64,000 nucleotides of DNA, taken from contig CAWCJO010000003.1 in the NCBI GenBank assembly GCA_963795935.1, positions 186,001-250,000 on the forward strand. The letters are read 5' to 3'. Shown piece by piece: positions 1-10,022 of this stretch. A program made the translations under genes and the position numbers. The notes beneath the pieces are model-generated. The model was not told the origin of the DNA and did no database searches. It saw only the letters and a program-made list of their open reading frames with translations. This stretch comes from JAICMB01 sp963795935. Lineage in GTDB: Bacteria; Acidobacteriota; Terriglobia; Bryobacterales; Bryobacteraceae. How positions within the stretch are numbered: position 1 is the first letter of the stretch; every line of letters starts with the position of its first letter.

Positions 1-976
1 TGCTGTGGCACGGCAGCCTGCCCACGCAGGCCGAACTGGAGCGCGCTAAAGGCCGCGCTCCTCGAATTCCGTCCCATCCCGGAGCAGGTCACGGCGTTTC
101 TGAAATCCGCGCCGAAGTCCGCGCCCATGGACGTCTTGCGCACGGCCGTTTCCATGCTCGGCCTCTACGATCCGCTGGCCGCCAACAATTCCATCGACGC
201 AAGCTTTCAAAAGGCGCGCCACCTGATGGCGCAAACCGCGACCATCGTGACCACCTACCATCGCCTGCGCAGCGGCGAGCCGGTCGTCGAAGGCGATCCC
301 AAGCTCGGCTTCGCGGCGAATTTTCTGTACGCGCTCACCGGCAAGAAGCCCGACGACGTCATGGAGCGCGTCTTCGACGTCGCCCTCATCCTGCACGCCG
401 ATCACGAGCTGAACGCCTCCACTTTCGCGGCGCGCGTCACCGCCGCCACGCTCTCCGATATTCATTCCGCCGTAACGTCCGCCATCGGCGCGTCTGAAAG
501 GTCCGCTGCACGGCGGCGCGAACGAAGACGTCATCCGCATGCTGCTGGAGGCGGGCAGCGAATCGGCCGCGCTGCAGCACATCCACGACCGTCTGGACAA
601 GAAAATCAAGATCCCCGGCTTCGGCCATCGCGTCTACCGCACCGAAGATCCGCGCGCCACGCATTTGCGCCAGATGTCGCAGGAGCTCGGCAAGCGCACC
701 GGCCACCTCGATCTATATCTCACGTCGAAGAAGATCGAAGAGACCATGAAGGAGTTGAAGCACCTCAACGCCAACGTCGATTTCTACTCGGCTTCGACTT
801 ATTATTCCCTGGGCATTCCGATCGACATCTTCACGCCCATCTTCGCCGTGAGCCGCATGGCCGGCTGGACCGCGCACATCCTGGAGCAGTATCGCAACAA
901 TCGCCTGATCCGCCCCCGCGCCGAATACACCGGAAAGCCGGTGGGCCAGCGCTGGATTCCGCTCGCCGACCGTTAA
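1..976 (+). CDS. gltA: Citrate synthase (5' end missing, frame-broken)
   Basis: Condenses acetyl-CoA and oxaloacetate to citrate, the entry step of the TCA cycle in the cytoplasm. The two active-site histidine regions are visible in PLHGGANEDV (near 500-530) and GFGHRVYRTEDPR (near 620-655), and the catalytic aspartate in NVDFYS (near 775). The C-terminal signature SRMAGWTAHILEQ follows, so the 3' end is complete. The start lies before the window. The reading frame is broken by one extra base near 50 (AKAALLEF resumes in the next frame) and another near 491 (SAIGALKGPLHGG). Both are single-base insertions in a conserved essential enzyme, so sequence error is the likely cause. The stop codon overlaps the serS start by one base (TAATG), suggesting coupling. 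The function is secure; the nucleotide sequence is not. Confidence 0.93.
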
Positions 977-2258
977 TGTACGATCTCGCGTTCTTCCGCT
1001 CCAACCTGGACTCCATCGCGGCGCGGTTGGCCGCGCGCGGGTTCACCTTCGATATCGATGAATTCCGGCAGCTCGACGGCGAGCGCCGCCAAGCCGTAAC
1101 TGAAGCCGAGCAGCTTCGCGCCCAGCGCAATTCACAAAGCGCCGAAATCAGCAAGCTGCGCCGCGAGGGCGTTGAGACGTCGGAGCTGCAACAGCGAGTT
1201 CGCGACATGGGCGACCGCATGGCGGAGTTGGACGAGCTGGTCAAATCGCTCGACGAGAAGTTCCGCGCTCTGCTGTCGGGCATTCCGAATTTGCCGCACG
1301 AATCCGTGCCGGCGGGCAAGGGCGTCCGAAGGAAATGTCGAGATCCGGCGCTGGGGCGAGCCGCGCAAGTTCGACTTCGAACCCAAAGCGCATTGGGACC
1401 TCGGGCCGGACCTCCACATTCTCGATCTGCCACGCGCGGCCAAGGTCACCGGTGCGCGATTCGCCGTTTACTGGGGCCTGGGGGCGCGGCTGGAGCGGGC
1501 GCTCATCAACTTTATGCTCGACGTCCACACGCGCGAGCACGGCTACACGGAAGTGCTGCCGCCGTTCCTGATCAACTCCGATTCGCTTTACGGAACCGGC
1601 AACCTGCCCAAATTCGCGGCGGATCTTTTTCATGTCGAAGGGACCGATTTCTGGCTGGCGCCCACGGCCGAAGTGCCCGTCACGAATCTTTTCCGGGAAG
1701 AAACGCTCGACGCCGCGCGCCTGCCCATCTCGCTATGCGCCTACACGCCCTGCTTCCGCAGCGAAGCCGGCTCGTACGGCCGCGATGTCCGCGGCATCAT
1801 CCGCCAGCACCAGTTTCAGAAAGTCGAGCTGGTCAAGTTCTCGCGCCCCGACCGAGAGCTACGAGCAGCTTGAAAAGCTGACCGCCGATGCCGAAGACAT
1901 CCTAAAGCGTCTCGGCCTGCCCTTCCGCACCGTGGTTTTATGTACCGGCGACATGGGCTTCTCTTCCGCGAAAACATACGATCTGGAAGTCTGGCTGCCC
2001 GGGCTGAACGATTACAAAGAGATCTCGTCCTGTTCGAACTTCGAAGCCTTCCAGGCGCGCCGCGCCTCCATAAAAATGCGCAGTGGAAAAGGCAAGCCGG
2101 AGTTTGTGCACACGCTGAACGGCAGCGGTCTCGCGGTTGGCCGCACCTGGGTCGCCATCGTCGAGAATTATCAGCAAAAAGACGGCAGCGTCGTGGTTCC
2201 CGAAGTTCTGCAGCCGTATCTCGGAACGGACAGGATCGGGCCTCGGGAAGAGTTCTGA
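976..2258 (+). CDS. serS: Seryl-tRNA synthetase (two frame breaks)
   Basis: Charges tRNA-Ser with serine. The N-terminal part starting MYDLAFFRSNLD and running to about 1300 is the long antiparallel coiled-coil tRNA-binding arm, rich in Arg, Glu and Leu. The class II catalytic core follows: motif 2 region around CFRSEAGSYGRDVRGIIRQH (near 1750-1810), and motif 3 around LNGSGLAVGRTWVAIVENYQ (near 2115-2175). The frame shifts by one extra base near 1321 (a G run, giving AGKASEGNVEIRRWG when corrected) and near 1850 (FSRPTESYEQL when corrected). Corrected length of about 427 residues is normal for bacterial SerRS. The first ATG overlaps the gltA stop. The breaks are probably sequence errors because the enzyme is essential and no second copy is seen here. 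Confidence 0.93.
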
Positions 2259-2276
2259 GCTGTGAAGGCCTGCCGC

Positions 2277-3050
2277 TTAGGCCCAGCCTCTCAGGCGGTA
2301 TACAAAAAGGCCCATATATTCCTTCAGGGCATTGGCGGAATTACTCAGCGATTCGGGATCGGGCAGGAATCGGAAAGGGAGATCGGGCGAGGACCAACCG
2401 GTTTGAAAATCCGTGGGGGAGGGGATAACGTTGAGGCCGACTTTTCTGAAGACGGCCACGGCGCGCGGCATGTGGGCGGCGGAGGTGACCAGCAGCGCGC
2501 TATGGATATTGCGGGCGGCCAGCATGTCGCGCGAGAAGCGGGCGTTTTCTTCCGTGTTCTTGGAGCGGGTCTCGACCGCGATGTCCGACTCCGGCACGCC
2601 CCACTCTTCAAGGATGGTGCGCGCGGCTTCGGATTCGGTGGCGATCCCGGCGCCGAACATCGGTACGTCTCCGCCCGCGATCAGAATCAAGGGCGACTTG
2701 CCGGCGCGATAGAGTTCAAAGCCGTGGAGCAGGCGGTCGCCCGCTTCGGTCAACTCGCCTTGCCGGTGCGTCGGGGTGGGGGGATGCAGGAAGCCGCCCA
2801 GTACAATGATGGCCGGCTCCGGCGGCGCGCTTGCAACGGTGAAGCCGGGGATTTTCGACTCCAGGCCGTGAAGCAGGGCTTGCGAAACCAGCCGGGTACT
2901 GAACGCCCATAGAACGACGATGGCGGCCGCCACGGCGGCGCGGCCCAGGCGCGGCTTACGCGTTGCGAACAGCGCGATAAAGAGCAGGATTATGGCGATG
3001 CCGAGCGGGGCGAACAGCAGCGCCGCGATTTTGCCGGCATAGAAGATCAT
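2277..3050 (-). CDS. DUF218 (YdcF/ElyC-like) membrane protein
   Basis: A 257-residue inner-membrane protein. Two hydrophobic segments at residues about 10-30 and 38-58 precede a soluble DUF218 domain that contains AIIVLGG (near 80), IAGGDVPMFG, ESEAARTILEEWGVP and VTSAAHMPRAVAVFRKVG. DUF218 proteins such as E. coli YdcF, SanA and ElyC are linked to envelope or undecaprenyl-phosphate metabolism, but the reaction here cannot be inferred. It overlaps the upstream secreted protein by four bases (ATGA), so the two are probably translated from one mRNA. Confidence 0.8.
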   Translation of the reverse strand: MIFYAGKIAALLFAPLGIAIILLFIALFATRKPRLGRAAVAAAIVVLWAFSTRLVSQALLHGLESKIPGFTVASAPPEPAIIVLGGFLHPPTPTHRQGELTEAGDRLLHGFELYRAGKSPLILIAGGDVPMFGAGIATESEAARTILEEWGVPESDIAVETRSKNTEENARFSRDMLAARNIHSALLVTSAAHMPRAVAVFRKVGLNVIPSPTDFQTGWSSPDLPFRFLPDPESLSNSANALKEYMGLFVYRLRGWA

Positions 3051-3622
3051 TTCGCGCCGGACGCCTTCATCACCGCGCGGACCTCCGTAGGGTGGACCTC
3101 GATGTGGTCCAGGTTAGCGGCGAGATCGAACGGCTGGCCGATTTTCGCGTCAGGAAAGAGCGGCATGAAAAAGTTGTCGATGAAAAAATCGAGCGTGCCG
3201 CCGCCGATCGCGAGGCCGGATATTTCGACCCGTTGCGGAAATACCGTGGCGCGCCCCCGCGACGATACGATGCGGGCGTTCACGACGACCTGCTTTTCGC
3301 CGTCGATCAGCTTCGCAACCAGCCAGTTGCTTTCGACGCCTTGGCCATGGCGAAGCTTCAGGAAATTGACCGTCGCGTAGGCCGTGGCGGTTCCGTTTCC
3401 AAGCTCCAGCCGCGGATCGCGGACGCCCTCGGGCACAACCTCCGGAACCTTGTAGCGCAGCCAGGCATTGATCTCCTTGGAACTGAAAACATATACGGCG
3501 CCGGGTTTTGCCTTGCCGGAGTTCAGGATGTCGAACTTGCGTTGAGCGGCGGCGGCGAGGGGGTCGCTGGGGGGCGGCCCTGCCAGGGCCAGCGCGGCGG
3601 CGAAAACAAGCAAGCGGCGCAT
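3047..3622 (-). CDS. Small secreted protein of unknown function
   Basis: A 191-residue protein with a signal peptide (MRRLLVFAAALALAGPP). No family was recognised with certainty. The body is beta-rich with alternating hydrophobic residues, for example NFLKLRHGQGVESNWLVAKL and VFPQRVEISGLAIGGG, and ends with a segment about residues 155-190 mentioning a long beta hairpin-like pattern. This resembles lipid-binding or DUF2993-type periplasmic folds only vaguely. It is translationally coupled to the DUF218 gene, so an envelope role is a reasonable guess and nothing more. Confidence 0.6.
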   Translation of the reverse strand: MRRLLVFAAALALAGPPPSDPLAAAAQRKFDILNSGKAKPGAVYVFSSKEINAWLRYKVPEVVPEGVRDPRLELGNGTATAYATVNFLKLRHGQGVESNWLVAKLIDGEKQVVVNARIVSSRGRATVFPQRVEISGLAIGGGTLDFFIDNFFMPLFPDAKIGQPFDLAANLDHIEVHPTEVRAVMKASGAK

Positions 3623-3656
3623 CTATTCCGGGATCAGAGGTCCAACGTCCGGCTCA

Positions 3657-4445
3657 CTATTTTGAGCTGAATTCGAAATCGACGGTCTTGTCTTCCTTAG
3701 GGCCGACGGTGACGTCGATGTCCTTTCGTCCGTAGCGTTCCTGCCATGCCTCGAGGGTGTAGTTCCCGGGTGGCAGTCCTTTGATCTTGAACGCGCCGTC
3801 GTCGCCGGTGACCGCGAAAAAAGGATGACTCACGACGCCGATGTAGGCGCGCATCCAGGGGTGGATGTTACATTTCACCGGCACCATCACTTCCTGTTTG
3901 GTGAAACGCTTGACGACGTCCGACGATTTCGGCGACTCCGTCTCATTCCACTCCGCGTTCAGGCGAGGCAAGGGATGGATGTTGTGGTTCGTCGCATCCT
4001 GATTTGTGAATTTGACTTCCTGATTCACCATGGCGCCGATTACGTGCGGCTCGAACATACAACCGGTTTGGTCGAGCACGGCGGCGCCGGTGGGCGCGGG
4101 CCAGGGCCTTTCAGGCACGCCGGATTTCACCCACACAAAAACGTATTTGAGCGTGTTATTGCCGTTGACAACGATCTCTTCGGACTTCTGCGGCGTACTG
4201 TGCTGCTTGGCGCACGCCTCCGTTGCGGACATATCGATGGTCCGCATCTCGGGTTTCGCGCCCGTAAACTCGACCTTGCCGGATATACTTCCGGCATTGG
4301 CTTCGTCAACGCCGGCGGGGACGCCCGCGGCGCTCTTACCGGGGGTCTCTTTCGGCGTCGCATTTTCCGATTCCGTCTTGGGTCCACCGCAGCCGATGAG
4401 CAGCAGGGAAGAGAAAAGTGCACAAGTGATGATGATGGTGCGCAT
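3657..4445 (-). CDS. Lipoprotein with cupredoxin-like copper motif and CarboxypepD-regulatory-like domain
   Basis: A 262-residue lipoprotein: the lipobox LLLIGC sits at residues about 14-19, followed by a Thr/Glu/Lys-rich linker. Residues 50-200 form a cupredoxin-like region with TNHNIHPLP and then VPVKCNIHPWMRAYIG, giving the spacing His ... Cys-x2-His-x2-Met expected for a type 1 copper site. The C-terminal 60 residues (GDDGAFKIKGLPPGNYTLEAW) match a carboxypeptidase-regulatory-like beta sandwich. Such proteins may carry electrons or bind copper on the outer face of the membrane; copper binding is inferred from the motif only. No obvious partner gene lies next to it, although a cytochrome oxidase operon is 7 kb away. 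Confidence 0.7.
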   Translation of the reverse strand: MRTIIITCALFSSLLLIGCGGPKTESENATPKETPGKSAAGVPAGVDEANAGSISGKVEFTGAKPEMRTIDMSATEACAKQHSTPQKSEEIVVNGNNTLKYVFVWVKSGVPERPWPAPTGAAVLDQTGCMFEPHVIGAMVNQEVKFTNQDATNHNIHPLPRLNAEWNETESPKSSDVVKRFTKQEVMVPVKCNIHPWMRAYIGVVSHPFFAVTGDDGAFKIKGLPPGNYTLEAWQERYGRKDIDVTVGPKEDKTVDFEFSSK

Positions 4446-4490
4446 CGTTCAGTTCATGATCTCATGCTGGCCGGAAATATGAGAGTGGTG

Positions 4491-4907
4491 TCACGCAGTC
4501 AGGGTTGAAGCCGACTGCGTAAAGCGATCGATCTCGGCGGGGCTGAACTCACGCTCCTCCTGGAACGCAAGACCCACGACGGCGAGCACGTCACCGGCGC
4601 TGTCCATCACGGGGAGAGCAATGGCCGCCTGCGCGTTCACCGCTTTGGCCCCAGGCTTGACGTTGCCGGAGCGATCCTCTTGCAGATTGCAGGTCTGCAC
4701 GGGTTCCTTTCGCTCCAGCGCAAGTCCGGCCATGCCCTTGCCGTTGGGGACCCAGGCCACGACCTGTTGCACGGGCGGTGGAATGTTGACGGCCGCCGCG
4801 AGCTTCAGTCCGCCATTTTCGAATAAGTGAACAGTGCCCGCGGACGCATGATGTTCCTGGAGGAAGGCTTGGAGCCAACTCTGCAACTGGGGTGATTCAA
4901 TCGCCAT
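4491..4907 (-). CDS. GAF-domain protein
   Basis: A 138-residue cytoplasmic protein made of one GAF domain: VHLFENGGLKLAAAVNIPPPVQ, then PNGKGMAGLALERKEPVQTCNL and the closing AAIALPVMDSAGDVLAVVGLAF. GAF domains bind small ligands or sense redox state. There is no output domain, so it is either a ligand-binding partner or a stand-alone sensor. The ATG at 4907 was chosen; two in-frame GTG codons further up (to 4955) are possible. It is divergent from the long dehydrogenase at 4971, leaving about 60 bases for promoters of both. Confidence 0.65.
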   Translation of the reverse strand: MAIESPQLQSWLQAFLQEHHASAGTVHLFENGGLKLAAAVNIPPPVQQVVAWVPNGKGMAGLALERKEPVQTCNLQEDRSGNVKPGAKAVNAQAAIALPVMDSAGDVLAVVGLAFQEEREFSPAEIDRFTQSASTLTA

Positions 4908-4970
4908 TCCGCGTGCAGGATAGCACGGCCCGGTGTCCACTGCTACAATCTCCACCAGACACCCTCAGAC

Positions 4971-7961
4971 ATGCGTTTCACATGCTGCTTTTTTGCCGCG
5001 CTCTTACTGGTTTGCGGCTGTTCAAAGAAGAACCCGGAAGAAAAAGCGCTCAGTCCGGAGGATTCGCTGAAAGCGATTCGCTTCAGCGACGACTTCCACG
5101 CGGAGCTTTTCGCCGCCGAACCCGAGGTGATGAGCCCTGTGGAGATGGTCTTCGACGAGAACGGAAAAATCTATGTCGCGGAGATGATGGATTATCCCGA
5201 GGACCCGCCGGCCGGCAAGCCCGCCCGCTCGCGCATCCGGCTGCTCGAAGACACGAATGGAGACGGCAAGATCGACCGCGCCACCGTGTTTGCCGATCAC
5301 GTTCTGGCGGTCAGCGGGATCATGCCCTGGAAGGGCGGCCTGATTGTGACCAGCGCGCCGGACATCCTGTACATGAAAGACACGGACGGCGACGGCAAGG
5401 CCGACGTTAAGAAGGTGCTCTATACCGGTTTCGCAAAGGCGAATCACGAGGCGCGGATCACAAATCCGCGTCTGGGCCCGGACAACTGGATCTACTGCTC
5501 GAATACCGGCAACGACGGGCGCATCACATCGCCGGAGCATCCCGAGATGGCGCCGGTGCTGATTCGAGGCGCCGATTTTCGGTTCGACCCGATCAGCGGG
5601 AAGGCGGAAGCTGCATCGGGCCCCGCTCAGTTCGGTTCGACGATCGACGATTTCGGCGAGCGCTTTATTTCGCAGAACACGACGCACATACGGCACGTCG
5701 TTGTCCCGATGAAATATCTGGCGCGGGCTCCGCTGCTGGAGGTTCATGCGGAGGCGCAGGACATCTCGGATCACGGGCGGCCGTCGGCGCGCATGTATCC
5801 CTTGACGGGTCCGCAGGAATGGCGCAAGGAGCGGACCAAGCTGCGGCAGCAGCGCTATGACGAAAATCATCTGAACGTGACGGAACAAGTGGGCGGATGG
5901 TTTACGGCGGCATCGGGCGGAACGCTCTATACGCGGCGATGCGTTCCCGAAGGAATACGTCGGGAATGTGTTCACGGGCGATGTGAGCGGCAACCTCGTC
6001 CATCGAGACTTGATTCGCGAAGATGGGCCGACCTTTGCCGCGCACCGGGCCAAAGACGGCGTGGAGTTTCTGGCCTCCACCGATGTCTGGTTCCGGCCGT
6101 GCAACTTCATGAACGCGCCCGACGGCAACCTATACATGACCGATATTTATCGCCAGGTGATCGAGACGCCGGAGTCGATTCCCGAAGAGATCCGGAAAAA
6201 AATCAACTTCTATAATGGCGACACGCTTGGCCGCATTTACCGCATCGTGCCGAACCATCCGCTGCGGAAAGGCGATTTGAAGCCTAACCTGGGCCAGGCA
6301 AGCTCGGCCGAGTTGGTGAAGCAATTGGCGAATCCGAACGGGTGGCATCGCGTTACCGCCCAACGTTTGCTGCTCGAACGGCAGGACCGTTCGGCGATCC
6401 CGGATCTGAAGGGCATGGCAGCCAATGGTCCGACGCCGGAGGGGCGCGTGCATGCGCTGTGGCTGCTCAGCTCGCTCGGCGCGCTCGAACCTTCCGAAGT
6501 CGAGGCGGCGCTGAAGGATCCCGACGCCCGCATTCGCAAGAACGCGCTGCAGATGAGCGAAGGCCTGCTGGCGGCATCTCCGCCGTTACAGAAAGCGGTG
6601 GTCGCGATGAGTTCGGATCCCGACCCGCAGGTGCAGTTCCAGGCGGCGCTGACTTTAGGTCAGATCAAGGATGCTCGCGCGCTCTCAACGCTGGCGCAAC
6701 TGGCGCACGAGCACTCGGCGGATCCCTGGTTTCGCGTTGCCATTCTCAGTTCGGTGGCGGATTCCGCGTCGCCGTTTTATCACATGCTGCTGGCGAAGGG
6801 TGAAGCATGGACGGACCCGGAGATGCTGGTTCAGCTTTCGTCCTTGATCGGCGCGCGGCAGAACAAGACGGAATTGGCGCAATGGTTTCAGACGCTGCCG
6901 AAATTGAGCCAACCGGATAGAGAACTCGCGGGTCTGATGCGCGGCCTGAAGCTTTCGAGCGCGCACAATCTCCAGGTCGCCAGGGGCGGAGCAGGCCTTG
7001 AACCGGCTGCTCAACTCGGACAAGGAAGCGGTGCAAAATGCCGCATGGGAAACTTCGCGCTACTTCGAATTGGCTGAGCTGGTGCATCGCGCGAGCGCAA
7101 CCGCGATTGACGCGAACGCCCCGCAGGCAAAGCGGATTCTCGCGATTCGAGCCCTGCGAGGCGGACATTGGGATGGCGTATCGCCGGTGCTGGCGAAGAT
7201 TCTGGCCTCGCACCCTTCGCCTGAGGTGGAGGCTGCGGCGGTGGATTCCATCGCGGCGTTCGATGAACCAGCGGCGGGCAAGATGATTCTCGACAATTGG
7301 CGTGGATATAGCCCGCCGGCGCGGAGCCGCGCGGTGGACGCGCTGCTGGCGCAAAAGAACCGCGTGCCGATGCTGCTGAAGGCGATTGAGGATGGAGAGG
7401 TGGAGCCGGCGGCGCTGGATGGCGGCGCGCGATCGCACTTGTACGAGGACCCGGATCCGACGATATCGCGGAAGGCGCGATCGCTGCTTGAAAGCTCAAA
7501 CAGCGACCGCGCAAAAGTGGTGGCGAGTTATCATGACGCGGTGACGCTTCCCGGGGATGTTGGACATGGGAAGAAACTGTTCGAAGATCACTGCGCAAAG
7601 TGCCACATGCCGCGGCGCCAGGGCGGACGCGTGGGCCCGGACCTTTCGGGAATTAACAATAAGACGAAGGAGGAACTTCGTGACTTCGATTTTGAATCCG
7701 AGCTATGCGATTGAGCCGCGCTTCGTAAATTACGTGATTACTACCAACGATGGGCGCATGTACGACGGCGTGATTGCGAACGAGACTCCTGGGTCGGTGA
7801 CTCTTCGCGGGGGCAGCGATGAGGGGGATCAGACGGTGCTGCGGAAGAACATCGCGGAGATTCGCGCGTCCTCGGTATCGCTGATGCCGGAGGGGTTTGA
7901 GAAGGATTTGAGCAAGAAGGATGTTGCGGACATCATCGCGTATTTGCGGGGCGGTTTGTAG
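4971..7961 (+). CDS. PVC-type membrane-bound dehydrogenase with HEAT-like repeats and cytochrome c domain (three frame breaks)
   Basis: A lipoprotein (lipobox LLVCGC near residue 17) of roughly 995 residues. The N-terminal third is a beta-propeller dehydrogenase domain with EMVFDENGKIYVAEM, DTNGDGKIDR and DTDGDGKADV, the last two being calcium-loop-like. The middle is a HEAT-like alpha repeat region (about 6300-7480). The C-terminal domain is a cytochrome c: CAKCHM is the CxxCH haem site near 7590, followed by GRVGPDLSGI and by IIAYLRGGL at the very end. Such proteins are predicted to oxidise sugars or alcohols on the cell surface; the substrate is unknown. Single extra bases near 5934, 6982 and 7679 break the frame, while the corrected reading is continuous at each point. 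Sequence error is more likely than a pseudogene because all domains are conserved on both sides. Confidence 0.85.
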
Positions 7962-7999
7962 CTGCTCGAATGTTCGTAGTGGACGCAATAGGAATAAGA

Positions 8000-8738
8000 A
8001 TGACTTCTGGATCGAAACTCGTTCAGTCGGGCCCAACATCTCGATCGTGGCTGCAGAGCCTCCGTGACCGCCTTCCCCTGCTGGAATATAGCGAGTCAAA
8101 GTACTGGGCCACCTTCAGGACTGAACCTCCTCGACGAACCGTGGCCCGCCTCAACCCAGCGCAGCGAAGTGTTCGCGTGTTTCTCGCACTCGATCCGACT
8201 AGTGCACCAGACCTTCAACGGACTCCTTCGACTTCCACATGGGCAGCAGAACTTCCCATCGGTTTTTCGGATTGTTAGCGAGCAGGACTTGATAAGAGCG
8301 GGACAGCTTATCCTCATGTCACGCGATGCGATGGGACCTTCGACCAGGAAGAAGGCTAGCCCGATGCCGGAGTACCTGGCGGAAAAGCTGCCCGCTGACC
8401 TCGAGTATGTGGAGGGCGCTTCCAGTCACGTGCTGGTGAACGCATATGAGAGGAACCGGCGAGCGCGCGAGGCATGCCTCCGGCATTACGGCAGGAGCTG
8501 TACCGCTTGTGGTTTTAACTTCGAAGCCAATTATGGCGAAACAACGGCCGGATACATTCACGTGCACCACGTGATCCCAATGGCAAAGGTAGGGACGAAG
8601 TATCGGCTGCGCCCGATCAAGGATCTGCGTCCTGTGTGCCCAAACTGCCATGCCGTCATCCATCGCCGTGATCCGCCTTTTTCAATTGAGGAAATCCAAC
8701 ACATGCTTCGAAAAAGCGCTGCAAAAGGTTCGACGTGA
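8000..8738 (+). CDS. HNH endonuclease family protein (one frame break)
   Basis: The C-terminal half (about 8420-8720) is an HNH nuclease fold: zinc-binding CTACGF and VCPNCH pairs frame the histidine-rich YIHVHHVIP and the closing NCHAVIHRRDPP. The N-terminal part (LLEYSESKYWATFRTEPPR) reads in a different frame and joins the core at SVFRIVSEQDLIRAGQLI after removal of one extra C in the CCC run near 8256. HNH enzymes cut DNA in phage defence, restriction or mobile elements. Here it stands alone at the edge of a decayed accessory region, so its target cannot be inferred. The start at 8000 is a choice; an ATG at 7970 is also in frame. Confidence 0.75.
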
Positions 8739-8789
8739 GATGATTGCGAGTCCGCCGGAACAGGGTTAGCGCGGAGTCAGCCGCGGCGC

Positions 8790-8894
8790 TAAGAGATCTT
8801 CAGCAACCGGACGGCGTTGCCGTAGAGCATTTTGCGAACGGCGACATGGTTCGGCGCGAGGCGGCGAACGGCGGCGATCTGTTGTGAGCCGATA
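8790..8894 (-). pseudogene. C-terminal remnant of an amidohydrolase
   Basis: These 105 bases differ at only about six positions from the 3' end of the intact amidohydrolase (10370-10474). Read on the minus strand they encode the last 34 residues, with GSQQIAAVRRLAPNHVAV and a stop after LLKIS. Three of the differences change residues (Thr to Ala, Pro-Ala to His-Val), which suits a lost paralogue or an old partial duplication. Nothing upstream of 8894 continues the gene, because the permease fragment begins there. Confidence 0.8.
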
Positions 8895-8898
8895 TTCC

Positions 8899-9294
8899 TT
8901 GGTTGGGGGCGGGCTGGGAGTGCGGCTGGGCTATGGCGGGGTTCGAGCGCTTCTGGCTGTGAATACAGGCGGCCTCGTTATGGTGGGAACCGACGGAGCA
9001 GCAGTGACAATCGACTGGCGCGTGATGGGGTTTGCGCCGATTGTGTCGGTGCTGACTGGGGTCATTTTTGGTTTGTTCCCGGCGCTGCAAGTTTCGCGCG
9101 TGGACCTCAACGCGGTCCTGAAGGACAGCAGCGGTCGTTCAGGCACGGGCTTGCGTCAAAATAAGGCTCTCGGGGCGTTGGTCATGGGCGAGACGAGCTT
9201 GGCGGTAGTCCTGTTAATGGGAGCAGCGCTGCTGACTCGTTGTTTCGTGGCACTTTCCGCAGTGGACCCGTGGTTCGACACAAAGACGTCATGA
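8899..9294 (+). pseudogene. Fragment of an acidobacterial-type MacB/FtsX permease
   Basis: The 132 residues correspond to the middle of an orphan MacB-like ABC permease: a membrane segment around VSVLTGVIFGLFPAL, the loop QVSRVDLNAVLKDSSGRSG, and a further membrane segment ETSLAVVLLMGAALLTRCF followed by VALSAVDPWFD, the start of the second periplasmic domain. Both ends are missing: the frame enters directly at the amidohydrolase remnant and ends at a stop where an integrase fragment begins. In Acidobacteriota full-length relatives are about 800 residues, so this cannot be functional. Confidence 0.75.
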
Positions 9295-9307
9295 CTATTG
9301 AATGTCC

Positions 9308-9598
9308 TGCAAGGCGTCGAACCGCAGCGAGTCGTCCATTGATCGTGCCTGCCGCGAGCTGAAGATTTTCAAGCAACATTCCGTAGCGGGTGACCACAAC
9401 CTTATTAAATTGACAGGCGCGCCTCGGAGCAATACCACTGAATGAGAACTCATCGATTGCCTGTCGATATCCGCCGCTTCGATTCCGGTGAGCGAGGCTA
9501 TCCAAAACGGCCAACTTACGGTGATGCAGATCAGGGAGGCTAAGCTTTGTTTTCGGCCGCTTCAGTTTCGCGGGCTTCCGCTCGGCGTGTCTGCTCAT
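9308..9598 (-). pseudogene. N-terminal fragment of a tyrosine recombinase/integrase
   Basis: About 97 residues starting MSRHAERKPAKLKRPKTKLS and containing the core-binding (SAM-like) signature of phage-type integrases: AVLDSLAHRNRSGGYRQAID, then FNKVVVTRYGMLLEN and LAAGTINGRLAAVRRLA. The catalytic domain with the Arg-His-Arg-Tyr residues is absent. Homology stops at about 9308, where the permease fragment ends on the other strand. This is the best evidence that a mobile element once passed through this stretch. Confidence 0.65.
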
Positions 9599-9665
9599 AT
9601 CAGCCGCCTGCTCCGCGGCTGGCAAAGAGCCTACGCCCAGAAACCGGCGCTTCAAACGTGAGGCC

Positions 9666-10022
9666 CTATTGGGCTCGAAATCGAATACGATCGGGTTCGA
9701 CAATCCAAAGTTCACCGGCCGGCGGCCGGTTAACCAGGACCCAGGCGAACCTGTGCACAAGCGCGAGGACTGATTGTTTGTCTTGCCTCTTGGGCCGAAG
9801 AACAATGATTCCGGCGTATTCGGCGGGCGGGTATGCCCGGATGTTGGCGAAGTCCAAGTCCAGCGTGACCAGGACTCGTCCTTCTGATCGAGACTTGGCC
9901 GCTAACGCTGAATCGTCAGCTCCCGTCAAGCCCTCGTCGGCAACAGTATCGGCCTGCAACCCGCCACGGCTTAGGATCTCGGCGCACTCAGCCGGGAGAT
10001 TCTCATCGAGCTTCAATTTCAA
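9666..10022 (-). CDS. DUF5615 PIN-like protein (probable toxin)
   Basis: A 118-residue protein beginning at a TTG that overlaps the stop codon of the DUF433 gene (TTGA), giving the start LKLKLDENLPAE. The acidic residues of the PIN-like fold are seen in LDENLPAE, in DEGLTGADDSALA and in RVLVTLDLDFANI. DUF5615 proteins are predicted Mut7-C/PIN-like RNases and usually pair with a DUF433 protein as a toxin-antitoxin module; that role is inferred from family and gene order. It is intact, unlike the fragments downstream. Confidence 0.75.
   Translation of the reverse strand: MKLKLDENLPAECAEILSRGGLQADTVADEGLTGADDSALAAKSRSEGRVLVTLDLDFANIRAYPPAEYAGIIVLRPKRQDKQSVLALVHRFAWVLVNRPPAGELWIVEPDRIRFRAQ

Noticed and set aside
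127..1881. A single 584-residue frame spanning citrate synthase and seryl-tRNA synthetase
   Set aside because: It is a chimera: the middle part (about 495-975) is the wrong frame of citrate synthase. The +1 break joins the front of one gene to the start of the next.
5022..6137. Minus-strand frame of 371 residues opposite the dehydrogenase
   Set aside because: The opposite strand has clear propeller and lipoprotein features; this frame has none.
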